Below are positions 1-8,557 of a stretch of 64,000 nucleotides of DNA, piece by piece. Below the pieces are notes generated by a model. That model ran no database searches, was not told the origin of the DNA, and saw only the letters and a list, made by a program, of their open reading frames with translations. The stretch's first letter is position 1; the number at the start of each line of letters is the position of its first letter. Position numbers and translations under genes: made by a program. Origin of the DNA: Eublepharis macularius (Eukaryota; Chordata; Lepidosauria; Squamata; Eublepharidae); NCBI RefSeq assembly GCF_028583425.1, contig NC_072792.1, positions 10,032,176 to 10,096,175 of the forward strand. The letters are read 5' to 3'.

Positions 1-191
1 ACTGGATATCGTTTGTATCACCATAAGCTGTCTCAATACGCTTTTGCCATAAGCTGTTTTAATTTTCTTTTACTTCGTTTAGAACCAACCACAGTGTCAG
101 AAGGGAATCTCCACATACACAGAGGCAGTCAACGTCTGAATACCATTGCTCGAAAGCTACGTTTATTTCCTTCGTTTATACCCCCAGGGGC

Positions 192-350
192 TTAACGTCA
201 TTCTCTTCTCCTCATTTTATCCTCCCCACAAGAGTCCTGTGAGATACGTTAGGCTGAGAGTGGCCTGAGGTCACCTGGCAAGCAGAGCCGGGATTCAAAC
301 CTGGGTGACACTCTAAACATTACGCCACACTGACAGCAACTCATTATGAG
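192..350 (-). repeat. tRNA-derived SINE, degraded
   Basis: Read on the minus strand it has a B-box-like GGTTTGAATCC (291-301 reversed) next to the 'gctctgc' segment, then the body that runs to 'caggactcttgtgggga' and 'aaaatgagg'. This is the common squamate tRNA-SINE layout. The A-box part is decayed and there is no clear tail. Confidence 0.6.
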
Positions 351-351
351 A

Positions 352-782
352 GGAACACAGCTTAAAAGCAAGCTTGAGTGAAGCCCTTTTGTTGATGAAT
401 GCGTTGTGTGTGTTTGTGTGTCTTTTAAAATAAACGCTCCCATTGTTTTCACACCCCGTTATGTTAACATGTCTTTTTCAAACCTTCCACCACTGTCTTT
501 GTTACCGGTGCCACCGGCTGCCCTGGCTCTCCACCAGCCAATGTGCCCCACCAGACACAAGTACCGTCTCCGTGCGCTAGAGGGAACCATTTCCTAATTG
601 CAAGGTTGCCTGCCTTTCATGCAAACGAGGTGAAAGTGGCAGTCAGCTAGGGAATTTCTTCATGCGGCTCGAGGCGTTTTTTTGGAGGGGGGGGGGAGGT
701 AAGGGATTTTGTAAAACTTGCAAGGTAGTGGGGGGAAGAGAGGAGAGAGGCCTCCCGCTGCAGAGCCACCGCTCTACAAGGA
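352..782. other. Unique flank, nothing recognised
   Basis: There is no gene or recognised repeat. A poly-G run is at 682-694. The short frames here are ordinary by chance. Confidence 0.5.
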
Positions 783-959
783 TAGGGTTGCCAACCTCCA
801 GGAAAGGCTAGGCGATTTCTAGACTGACAACTGATCTCCAGGCTACAGAGACCAATTCCCTTGGCTGCTTTGGAGGGTGGATGCTATAGCACTTCATCCT
901 TGCTGAGCTCCACCCTCCACATCTCCAGGAATTTCACAAATCAGAGTTGGCAAACCTAG
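783..959 (+). mobile_element. GTTGCCA-type inverted-terminal element, full length
   Basis: It begins TAGGGTTGCCAACCTCCAGG and ends with the imperfect reverse complement TTGGCAAACCTAG. Internal landmarks of the family are 'aactgatctccag', 'ctgctttggagggtgga' and 'ctccaggaattt'. At least 20 copies occur in this window. The terminal inverted repeat suggests a non-autonomous DNA transposon, but I could not fix a target duplication. Confidence 0.7.
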
Positions 960-1142
960 GTGGGGGCTGGAGGTATCCTGGAATTACAACTGATCTCCAG
1001 AGAGATCAGTTCCCCTGGAGAAAAGGGATGCTTTGGAGGGGGGACTCTATGGCATTATGCCCTGTGGAGGTCCTCCCCCACCCCCCGCCCGCTTCCCAAA
1101 CCCTGCCCTCTCCAGGAATGTACATACCATGAGTTGGCAACC
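953..1142 (+). mobile_element. GTTGCCA-type element, abutting the previous copy
   Basis: It has the 'ggtgggggctggagg' head without the terminal TAGGGTTGCC, then 'attacaactgatctccag', 'ggaggggggactctatggcattatgcc', and ends GAGTTGGCAACC. Its start overlaps the end of the preceding copy, so the two may have shared or fused termini. Confidence 0.65.
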
Positions 1143-1311
1143 AGAAGTCCCTCCAGCCAGTCCTTTTCAGGCTGCTTTCTGCCGCTCTCCCTACACTCTC
1201 AGGCACTGGGTGGGCACTGCACTTGGGTTTGCTAAAACAGAGCCTTTCCGCACAGCTCTCTTGGCCTAGGAGCCCTGGCTGAAGCTGAACGCCTGAATGC
1301 TGCCGTGCTTT

Positions 1312-1534
1312 TAGGGTTGCCAGCTTCCAGGAGGTGGCTGAAGATATTCCAGGATTACAACTGATCTCCAGATCACAGGGAATAGTTCCCCTGGAGACAA
1401 TGGCTGCTTTGGAGGGGGGACTCTATGGCATTATGCCCTGCTGAGGTCCTAAACCTCCTCAAACCCCACCATGTCCAGCGCCCGCACCCCCCCGGCCAAA
1501 TCTCCAGGAATTTCCCAGCCTGGAGCTGGCAACT
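1312..1534 (+). mobile_element. GTTGCCA-type element, full length
   Basis: It starts TAGGGTTGCCAGCTTCCAGG and ends GAGCTGGCAACT. All family landmarks are present, including 'ctatggcattatgccctgctgaggtcc'-like sequence in the middle and a poly-C run near 1487. Confidence 0.7.
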
Positions 1535-1550
1535 ATGCGCTTTCCCACCA

Positions 1551-1651
1551 GTTGCCAACTCTGGGTTTGGAAATTCCTGGAGATTTGGAGAGTGGAGCTT
1601 GGAGAGGGTGGGGTTTGGGGAGGGAGCTCAGCGGCTATGAGATGCCATAAT
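1551..1651 (-). mobile_element. GTTGCCA-type element, truncated, reverse orientation
   Basis: 'gttgccaactctgggtttgg' followed by 'aaattcctggagatttgg' is the reverse of the family's 3' end. The copy stops after 'atgagatgccata', about half length, directly before a forward copy. Confidence 0.65.
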
Positions 1652-1850
1652 TAGGGTTGCTAACCTCCAGGTGGTGGCTGGAGATTCCCTGGAATTTCAG
1701 TTGATCTCCTGGTGACAAAGATCAGTTCTCCTGGAGAAAGTGATTGCCTCGGAAGGTGGACTCTGTGGCATTATACCCCGCTGAGATCCAGCCCCTCCCG
1801 GCTCCGCCTCCAAATTCTCCAGGAATTTCCCGACCGGGAGCTGGCAACCC
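1652..1850 (+). mobile_element. GTTGCCA-type element, full length
   Basis: It starts TAGGGTTGCTAACCTCCAGG and ends GAGCTGGCAACCC. It has the 'gactctgtggcattatacc' landmark and is moderately diverged. Confidence 0.7.
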
Positions 1851-1859
1851 CAGCTAGCC

Positions 1860-1929
1860 TCCCTCCTCCAAAGCAGCCCTTGTCTCCAGGAGAGGTGATT
1901 TCTATAGGCTAGAGATCAATGGCCACCCT
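1860..1929 (-). mobile_element. GTTGCCA-type element fragment, reverse
   Basis: 'ctccaaagcagcccttgtct' through 'agagatcaatggccaccc' matches the reverse of the family's 5' half. Both ends are lost. Confidence 0.5.
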
Positions 1930-2131
1930 GGGAAGAGCCCCGCGCTCCAGCCTGCGGCACTGGCCCCCTTCCCCATGAATGATTCGCGGGCCCTCCTTCC
2001 CCACACGGCTCATTCACAATTCATAAATGGCAGCCGGGCTTGGCCTTCATGGGCGCGGATCAGGCCTTTCGAGCCAGCCACAGGGTCGCCTTCCCTTAGG
2101 CCGAGGAGGGGCGGGGGCGGGCGGGAGGTTC

Positions 2132-2336
2132 TAGGGTTGCCAACCTCCAGGGGGTGGCTGGAGGTCTCCCAGAATTACAACTGATCTCCTGGAGAAAAGG
2201 GCTGCTTTGGAGGGTGGCCTCTGGGGAACCCTACTCCGCCGAGGTCCCCCCCCTCCCCCAGACCTGCCCTCCCTCTGTCCCCCCCTCCCCTCCCCCAAAG
2301 CCTCCAGGCGTTTCCCAGCAGGGAGCTGGCAAGCCT
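2132..2336 (+). mobile_element. GTTGCCA-type element, full length
   Basis: It starts TAGGGTTGCCAACCTCCAGG and ends GGAGCTGGCAAGCC. It has a C-rich middle. It keeps the 'gtggctggaggtctcccaga' head, close to the inferred family consensus. Confidence 0.7.
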
Positions 2337-2786
2337 GGGTTCGTTTCCTCTGCGGAAAATCAGCCCCCTCTTGGTTTCCTTCCCGGCCAGCCGGAGGCCC
2401 GCGGGGAAGGGCGCCGGGGCCGGAAGGGAAGAGGGGCCGACTGGCCGCCGCGATCCCGTCGGAGAGGGTGGCCGGGCTCTGCTCGGGGCTCCTCGGCAGG
2501 GCAGTCTCCTGGCGGGCGCGGCGCGGCTCCTGCATTGCAACGCCCGAGGCGCTTTCCGGGGGGGAGGGATCCCCGAGTAACAGGGGCCTTACTTCCGAGG
2601 AGACCGGCGAGGGCTCGTCCTCGACGCTGCTTTGAGCTGCCGCCTCCGGCGGTTTCCCTGCAGCAGGCAAAGCCCGGCGGGCCCTTTGATGCCGGAGCAG
2701 CTCTAGGAGATGGGGGGGGGGCGGATTTTGCATTGAAAAGGAGCGGCGGGAGGGCCTGGGAGACCCAGGCTGCGGGGACTCCCGGC
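2337..2786. other. CpG-rich block between repeats, unrecognised
   Basis: About 450 bp with high CpG content and long open frames on both strands (the 211-aa + and 200-aa - frames are mutual shadows). No protein family is recognisable. It could be a small separate CpG island or an upstream promoter about 6 kb before PCDH17. Confidence 0.35.
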
Positions 2787-2991
2787 TAGGGTTGCCAGCC
2801 TCGGGGGGGGGGTGGCTGGAGATCTCCCGGAATTGCCCTCGATCTCCAGGCCATAGAGATCAGTTCCCCTGAAGAAAGTGGCAGCTTCAGAAAGCAGACT
2901 ATGGCACTTTACCCTGCTATCCCCAAACCCCGCCCTCGCCAGCCTCCTCCCCCCAAATCTCCAGGAATTCCCCAACCTGGAGCTGGCAACC
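2787..2991 (+). mobile_element. GTTGCCA-type element, full length
   Basis: It starts TAGGGTTGCCAGCCTCG and ends GGAGCTGGCAAC. Poly-G (2804-2812) and poly-C (2993-3002) runs flank the body. Confidence 0.65.
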
Positions 2992-3039
2992 TCCCCCCCC
3001 CCAGGGGTGCAGCAGGAAGTCCAGGACCAGGCCGTGAGA

Positions 3040-3180
3040 TCTGACTTGCAGGGTTGTTGTGAGGACGAAAGGGAGGAACGCAGAACAATAGAAGCCACTT
3101 TGGGCCCCTCGCTGGGAGGAGATGAAGCGGGCAGGTTGGTAGGTAGGTAGACAAATAAATAGACAAATAGATCCTATTCC
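3040..3180 (+). repeat. tRNA-SINE 3' part
   Basis: 'cagggttgttgtgaggacga' and the 'agccactttgggcccctcgc' segment are the SINE body. A GTAG/AAATAGAC simple tail closes it. The tRNA-like head is missing. Confidence 0.5.
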
Positions 3181-3190
3181 CTTCTTCAGC

Positions 3191-3416
3191 AAAAATATTT
3201 ATTTAATTACTTCAGTTGTACTTCACCTTTCGCCCCAAGCTGCTTGTATCATTCTCCTTTCCCCCCATTTTATCCTCAGAACAACCTTGTGAGGTAGGTT
3301 AGGCCGGATGACTGGCCCAAGGTCAGCCGGCAAGTTTTAGTGGCAGAGGAGGAGGAGGGATTCCAACCTGGCTCTCCCAGATCCCGATCCACCACTCCGC
3401 CACTCCGGTTCTCATT
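3191..3416 (-). repeat. tRNA-derived SINE
   Basis: On the minus strand there is a head with B-box-like sequence (3358-3372 reversed), then 'cttgccggctgaccttgggc', 'cctacctcacaaggttgttc', and a T-rich simple-repeat end at 3191-3205 that represents the A-rich tail. The copy is nearly complete. Confidence 0.6.
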
Positions 3417-3519
3417 TGTGGACCCTGCAGGATTGGTCCCCCATCAAGCTCCCCTACTGACTGCTTAGGGAGGCACAGGGCAGGAAGAAAACGGAGTCAT
3501 TTGAAAGGCGGTGCTGGAG

Positions 3520-4026
3520 GAGAGTTCTGCCGTCACCAGAGACGGCCAAAGAGACCAATAAGTGGGTTCTAGATCACCTCAAGCCTGAATTCTCCCTTGA
3601 AGCTAAAATGACAAAACTGAGGCTCTCGTACTTTGGTCACATCATGCGAAGACAAGATTCACTGGAAAAGACAATAACGCTAGGAAAAGTGGAAGGCAGC
3701 AGGAAAAGAGGAAGACCCAAAGCGAGATGGATGGACTCATAGAATCATAGAGTTGGAAGGGGCCATACAGACCATCTAGTCCAACCCCCTGCCCAGTGCA
3801 GGATCGCCCTAAAGCATCTCTGACCAGTATTCATCCGGCCTCTTCTGGAAAACCGCCAGGGAGGGGGAGCTCACCACCTCCCTAGGCAGCTGACTCAATC
3901 AAAGAAGCCACGCCCTCCCGTTTGCAGGACCTGAGCAAGCCTGTTAATGAGAGGATGCTCTGGAGGTCTTTTATTCATAGGGTCACTGAAGGTCAGAGAG
4001 GACTTGATGGCAAATAACGCACATTA
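3520..4026 (+). mobile_element. BovB/RTE LINE 3' coding fragment, split by a CR1
   Basis: The + strand encodes the end of an RTE-type reverse-transcriptase ORF: motifs like YFGHIMRRQDSLEKTI, then LGKVEGSRKRGRPKARWMD, and after the insert SIKEATPSRLQDLSKPVNE and RVTEGQREDLMAN. These are the known C-terminal signatures of BovB. The element is 5'-truncated. The CR1 insertion (3740-3891) separates the two parts. The copy is dead. Confidence 0.8.
3740..3891 (-). mobile_element. CR1 LINE 3' end inserted in BovB
   Basis: The TAGAATCATAGAGTTGGAAG start, reversed, is the classic CR1 3' terminus, followed by 'ccatctagtccaaccccctg'. The insert is flanked by GACTCA at 3734-3739 and 3892-3897, a 6-bp target duplication. 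Removing it restores the BovB reading. Confidence 0.85.
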
Positions 4027-4461
4027 ATTGGCTGTAGCTCATCCGTTGCGTGGGAAGGGACTGGCATTGCCTGGCTTGGCCCCCACCAGCGGTGATGCCA
4101 ACCCAGGAAGCCCTGGACAGTGGAGGTCTAACCAGAAGAGATTCTGCAGCCGGCCTGGATGTCACACATTCGCATGGCCTGGAAATCCGTGCAATCCTAG
4201 GAGAGAGCTGGCCCGGGCGTTCTGCAGGCAGTCAATGTCACAGCCCTGTTCGAATTCACACTTTCCTTGGATCTTGGCCTGGAAAACCGAGTTTGTGGAC
4301 TAAGCGCTGCCTGCTCAGACACGGACCTCAACTTCCCTGCCTGTTTCTGGTCGAATTGTTCTGTATCACCCCTCCCTTCCAAGGGAACTCACGAGTGGCC
4401 TTATAGCAAGAGAGACGTTTGGTCTCTCAAGGTCCGCATTGATTGGCCAGAGTTCTGTTCA
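4027..4461. other. Unique flank, nothing recognised
   Basis: Ordinary sequence without a supported gene. Short overlapping frames on both strands show no family features. Confidence 0.4.
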
Positions 4462-4870
4462 CATGTTTTATTTTATTTATGTCATTTATAGTCCGCCTTT
4501 CTCACTGAGACTCAAGGTGGATTACACAGTGCAAGGTATTAGTACAGTCAATATCAAGGACATTTCCACAAACAATGCCATAGGGTAAATGAACATAAGT
4601 TTACAAAGACATAGCATTCATTAGAGTCCAATCCAGAGTTGAAGAAATGCTGAAACTGAAAATACGGGCTGGCATTAGACATTAGACCACATGAAGCACA
4701 AGTAGCTCATAGGAGCACATATTTAAGGCAACAGGTAGTACATAATGCAACACAGTGGTGAATGGTCTATGGTCCTTAACTCATTAGGGAAGCATCTGAG
4801 AGCCCCTCCTTATAATACAAAATCCTTTCTGAATAATTAAGTTCTGCAGCGTTTGCAAACACCTTTACAC
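4462..4870 (-). mobile_element. LINE 3' end (CR1/L2 group), reverse
   Basis: It begins with the TTTATTTAT tail and 'tagtccgcctttctcactga', then 'gattacacagtgcaaggtat' and 'catctgagagcccctcctta'. The same consensus recurs at 18934-19187 and 34375-34990. The LINE group is inferred from the microsatellite-like tail and 5' truncation. Confidence 0.5.
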
Positions 4871-4950
4871 CTGGCATGTACCTTTGTAATCTGTTTGTAA
4901 GAAAGCGCCAATACGGGTTCATTTTGCGACCGAAACCCAGAAGGGGGGCT
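4871..4950. repeat. Dispersed 'TTTGTAAGAAAG' repeat
   Basis: 'gtttgtaagaaagcgccaat' recurs as 'gcttgtaagaaagagccagt' (25607) and 'gtttataagaaagagccgac' (47248). Each is followed by an 'ttcactttRaaa'-like segment. I do not recognise the family. Confidence 0.4.
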
Positions 4951-4954
4951 TTGC

Positions 4955-5150
4955 ATTTATTATTTGCTTCATTTATCCTCCACTTTCCCCGCAATGGGAT
5001 CCAAAGTAGCGGACATCATTCTCTCCTCCTCCTCGTTATCCTCCCAACAACCCTCTGAGGTAAGCTGACAGGTCATGTGACAGGTCACCCAGCAAGCTTC
5101 CGTGGCAGAGCAGGGATTGCCCCAGAGCACTAACCACTACACCATTCTCC
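4955..5150 (-). repeat. tRNA-derived SINE, degraded
   Basis: Reversed landmarks: 'atttatcctccactttcccc', 'atcctcccaacaaccctctg' and 'gcagagcagggattgccc' in place of the B box. Confidence 0.5.
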
Positions 5151-6190
5151 ACCACACAACAACTGAGCCAGGAGAGACAATGACACAAAGAGCAGCTTTG
5201 ATCCTTCAGTAACCTGTGCCTTTTGGGCTGTTTTCTTTTGCCCTTTCAAATCATAAGAGCTACACATGCCTTTTGCATTTCCTTCTGCACCAAAAGATGG
5301 CACGATGGTAGAGACACCTCACTAGCCCACATTTGGTCCATAATCTCGGCGATTGGTTGTTGGGAGGATACAATGAAGGAGAGGTGAACTATGTAGACCT
5401 CTTTGGATCCCCTGTAGGCTGAAAAGCAGGGTATGAATGAAGTTAGAGCAATAGTATTGTGGTATACTGTCCCTGGACGTGGAGGTTCCATTGTGACAGC
5501 ATGGTTGGTTCTACAGCTGCTTGCTACAACTGGTTTCTACAGCTGTTCTACCACTTCTTTATGCCAGGGCTGCACCATGCACAGAGTAGAGGCTGCTTGT
5601 AGGGAGAGCGGGATACAAATTTATTTATTTGCTCTCTCTCTTGGGGAGGAGTCCTGGTGAGTCCCTAACCTACCACAGGAACTGTTGGAATGGTGGAGTA
5701 TCTACAACTTCAGCTCGAATGACCTATTAGGCACCTTTCCTTAGAAGCAATGTAGTGCTGATATCAGAAGGAAATTTCTTTTTCCAAAATTCACTTTTTA
5801 AAAATACAGCCGCCGATTTCTCTGACTCTGTTTTTTCCCTCCCTCCTTTAAAACAAGGCGATGCTCCATCACGAAGGGTAAGCTTGCCTCTGAGCGTGTA
5901 CAGAGTGAGATTTTTTGGACCTCCCTTCCTGCCCCTCCTTTCTCTGATTTTCTCTTTAACCCAAACAGAAGTGATTAGAAAAAGACTCCAAATTTTCCCA
6001 AAGAGGAAAAGAGAAAAAGAAATGGACGGTTGGATTTTCAGGGAAGGGCTGGGCAAAGAAGTAGTAAGCGAATGACTCTCGACCCCAGGAGCAAATCGCA
6101 GGGGTGTCCAACGACCTCCCACTCCCCAAGAAGCCCACCGCACAGCCAAGGATTCTCTGTCTCTTTGGATGAAAGCCTGCCCTCGAGTCA
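5151..6190. other. Unique sequence upstream of the CpG island
   Basis: A SINE 3' scrap lies at 5330-5445. The rest is unrecognised. Frames at 5727-6191 (-) and 5755-6075 (+) overlap on opposite strands and show no domain, so I do not call genes. Confidence 0.4.
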
Positions 6191-6194
6191 CAGC

Positions 6195-6360
6195 CGCCTT
6201 CCGGCGACCCCTGCTGGGGTTTCCTTGGCCAGAGACTCACAGAGGCGGTTTGCCATTGCCCGCCTCTGCAATGCTGGTCTTCCTCGGAGGTCTCCGATCC
6301 AGCGACTAAGTAAGGCCGGTTTCTGCGAGCTGACGCGATCAGGCTCTCCGGGGCTCTCCA
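6195..6360 (-). repeat. 5S-Sauria SINE at the CpG island edge, degraded
   Basis: The order 'cgacccctgctggggtttcc', 'gagactcacagaggcggttt', 'gccattgcccgcctctgc', 'ggtctccgatccagcgact' is the reverse of the SINE tail and its 5S rRNA-derived head. The head is diverged. It is the last mobile element before the promoter. Confidence 0.65.
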
Positions 6361-6615
6361 GCTCGCCGCCCGCCAGCAAATCCCGTTCCTCTGCGGCGAG
6401 CTCGGTCCCGAGGAGGCGCGCAGGGGCCCGCCCCCTCCCGCAGCCCCGCCAGAGGAAGCCTTTCGCACCGTCACGCGTCGCCCCGCCGCGCAGCCCCTCC
6501 TCGCCGCCGGGCGCCGCCAAGCCCCGGCCGGCCCGCAGCCCCCGCGCGCGCCTCGATGGCCCGCCAGAGACCCGCGGCGCCCAGGCCCGCCCCCAGCGCC
6601 CGGCGGGAGCGCCTC

Positions 6616-6662
6616 ATTGGAGGGCGGCCGGGGAGGCCGGGCCCTCCGCGGGCCGCCATTGG
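6616..6662 (-). promoter_or_regulatory. Pair of inverted CCAAT boxes
   Basis: ATTGG occurs at 6616-6620 and 6658-6662, 42 bp apart, each next to a GC-box-like GGGCGG or GGCCGCC. Paired inverted CCAAT motifs bind NF-Y in many CpG-island promoters. The spacing of four helical turns is typical. No other CCAAT pair is obvious nearby. Function is inferred. Confidence 0.4.
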
Positions 6663-7745
6663 CCGCCCCAGAAGGCGTCTCGAGGTTTAAGCGGCGGCGA
6701 GGCGAGCGGCGAGTCAGTCTGGAGAGGCGGCCGCGGGCAGGGCGGAGCCGCCTCCGCCTCTCCTTCCCCGGGGCCAACTGTTGCCGCCGTGCAGGGGCGG
6801 GCGGGGCCGGGAGCCTCGGCCGCCCCGTGCCACACACGCCCGCCCCGCAGCCTCGCCGGGCACGAACCAAGCCGGCCGCGCTCGCTTCGCAATAAAAGCC
6901 CCGAATGCCGCGGGAAGCGCTCGCCGTGCGGACTGCCCCGGTTTGCCTCTGCAGCCCGGCGAGCCCGCCGAAAGTTACTGGCGCTCTGCTGGACGCGCCC
7001 CCCCCCAGACGGTTCACACGTGCAACGCCAGGCGGAGGCACAGGCAGACTTTCCCGGGGAGGGGGGCGTCCCGCCTGCGGCTGAGCCGGGGTGGAGGGGG
7101 GGGCGTTCTGCAGTGGCCCCGGGATCGACTCCCGCGGCCTCCCTCGCCCCCGCTCTCCAGCGCCGTCTCCGCTCCGGGTGGCGGCTGCAACTCGGCGCTG
7201 GTGTGTGCGAGCGGGGCGGGGGGGGGGTTGCCTCCGTCTCGCCCGGCCGCCTGGCAACACCTGCAGTTGGGGCTGCGCTCGCCACTGGCGCGGGGGGGGG
7301 GGGCGCCTGCGTCTGCCGGAGCCGAAACGCGGCTGGTCGCCTGCAAAGAACAGGCGGGGGGGGGGGAGAAATCCAGCGGGGGGGGATAGTCCAGGCCGCC
7401 CTACCCCCCCCCCAAGCCACGCAGGGGCCTCGGCCCCCTTGTCCCTGCCGCGCAGTCTGGGGGAGCCCCCCCCCGCGCTTTGGGGACCAGGCGGCGCTGA
7501 GCGGCTGCCGCGGCGGCGGGCTGGGGCGCGCGTGTGGGTGCGCGCGGAGGGGGGGGGTCCCTCTCCTCCCCCCCCCCAATCGCCGCGTCCAGCCCGGAGC
7601 TGCCTGTTGATCTCCTCGAGGCCGGCCCGCGCGCCCGCGAGAGGTGGTGCGCGAGAGCGCGCGTCCGTGCGCGCGCCAGGCCAGCCGAGTGAAATCCAAC
7701 TGCAGCGAGCGGCGGAGGGCAGCCTCTTCCAGACACGCACCGAGG

Positions 7746-7778
7746 CGGCAGCAGCAGCCGCAGCAGCAGCGGCGGCGG
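7746..7778 (+). repeat. GCA/GCC/GCG triplet tract in the presumed 5' leader
   Basis: An interrupted run of GCN triplets (GCA GCA GCA GCC GCA GCA GCA GCG GCG GCG) lies about 780 bp before the start codon. Such tracts vary in length between individuals and can form structure in a leader. It is followed by a second GC-rich triplet run near 8117-8137. Confidence 0.6.
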
Positions 7779-7951
7779 TGAGAGGCGGGCGAGGTGGCGG
7801 CGGCTCCCGCTCTCTCGGCACCAGCCTGGCCGCGCTGCCTCGGCTTCGCCCGCGGGCTCCTTTTCGCCGCCGCCTGCCCGCAGGGCTCTTCGTGGAGGAG
7901 CAGCCCGGCGCGGAGGAGCCACAGCCCGGCGGGGCTCTCGCCTCCCCCCGC

Positions 7952-8218
7952 ATGCCTGGCCGGCCGCCGGCGTCGGCGGAGGGGGCCGGGGCGCGCGGGG
8001 GTGCCGGAGCCAGGCAGCAGGCAGCGGCAGCGGCGAGCCGGGCGCCTTCCCGGTGGCAGGCGGCGGGATGCGGCTCTGCGCGGCAGCCGGGCGGGCCGCC
8101 TTCGGGCTGGGACTGCAGCAGCGGCGGCGGCGGCGCTGAGAAGCGGCTCTCTCGCCCGGAGCCCCCGGGCTGCCGACGCGCCCCAGCCGCGCTCCGAGCC
8201 CCGCGCTTCTGCCGCTGA
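7952..8218 (+). promoter_or_regulatory. Upstream ORF of 88 codons in the presumed 5' leader
   Basis: An ATG at 7952 opens an 88-codon frame ending at TGA 8216-8218, 340 bp before the PCDH17 start. The predicted peptide is arginine-, proline- and glycine-rich and resembles nothing I know. It probably reflects GC-rich sequence rather than a conserved protein. If the leader starts upstream of it, this ORF would reduce translation of PCDH17. Confidence 0.35.
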
Positions 8219-8466
8219 GGACCCGCTGCGTCCCCCTCTCCGGTGGAGCTGCCTGCGCGTCCCCTGAGCGGCTGGCGAGCCGGGCTCCAGGGCGGGGGCT
8301 CGGCGGCTCTGCGGACAGCTCCCTCCCTCGCCCTTCTCCACTCCCCCCGGGGAAGACGCCGGCGCCGGATCTCGCCCTGGGAAGTTGGCCCCAGCCGGCG
8401 GGGACTGCAGCAGAAGCCGCGGGCGGCGAGGCGAGGCCGGGCAGCGCCTGCGGACGGCCGCCCTCC

Positions 8467-8511
8467 ATGGTGGCGCCGGGGCTCGGCGGCGCAACAGGTG
8501 CTGGAACTTGA
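8467..8511 (+). promoter_or_regulatory. Short upstream ORF (14 codons) just before the start codon
   Basis: The sequence CCATGG at 8466 has G at +4 but no purine at -3. Its frame closes at TGA 8509-8511, 46 bp before the PCDH17 ATG. The placement would allow reinitiation. The main frame itself is open upstream to 8243 or beyond but holds no earlier ATG, which supports 8558 as the start. Confidence 0.4.
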
Positions 8512-8557
8512 GGCGGGCAGCGCAGGGGAAGGCAGGGCTGGCGCGCCGTCCACGGGG

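Noticed and set aside
3599..3735. Functional reverse transcriptase
   Set aside because: Only the last part of the BovB ORF remains and it is cut by a CR1.
6030..7610. Plus-strand open frame of 526 codons upstream of PCDH17
   Set aside because: It covers the promoter and a SINE fragment and is Pro/Arg/Ser-rich. No conserved domain. Likely composition-driven.
8243..8557. N-terminal extension of PCDH17 in the same frame
   Set aside because: The frame is open but holds no ATG before 8558, and the signal peptide starts directly after 8558.
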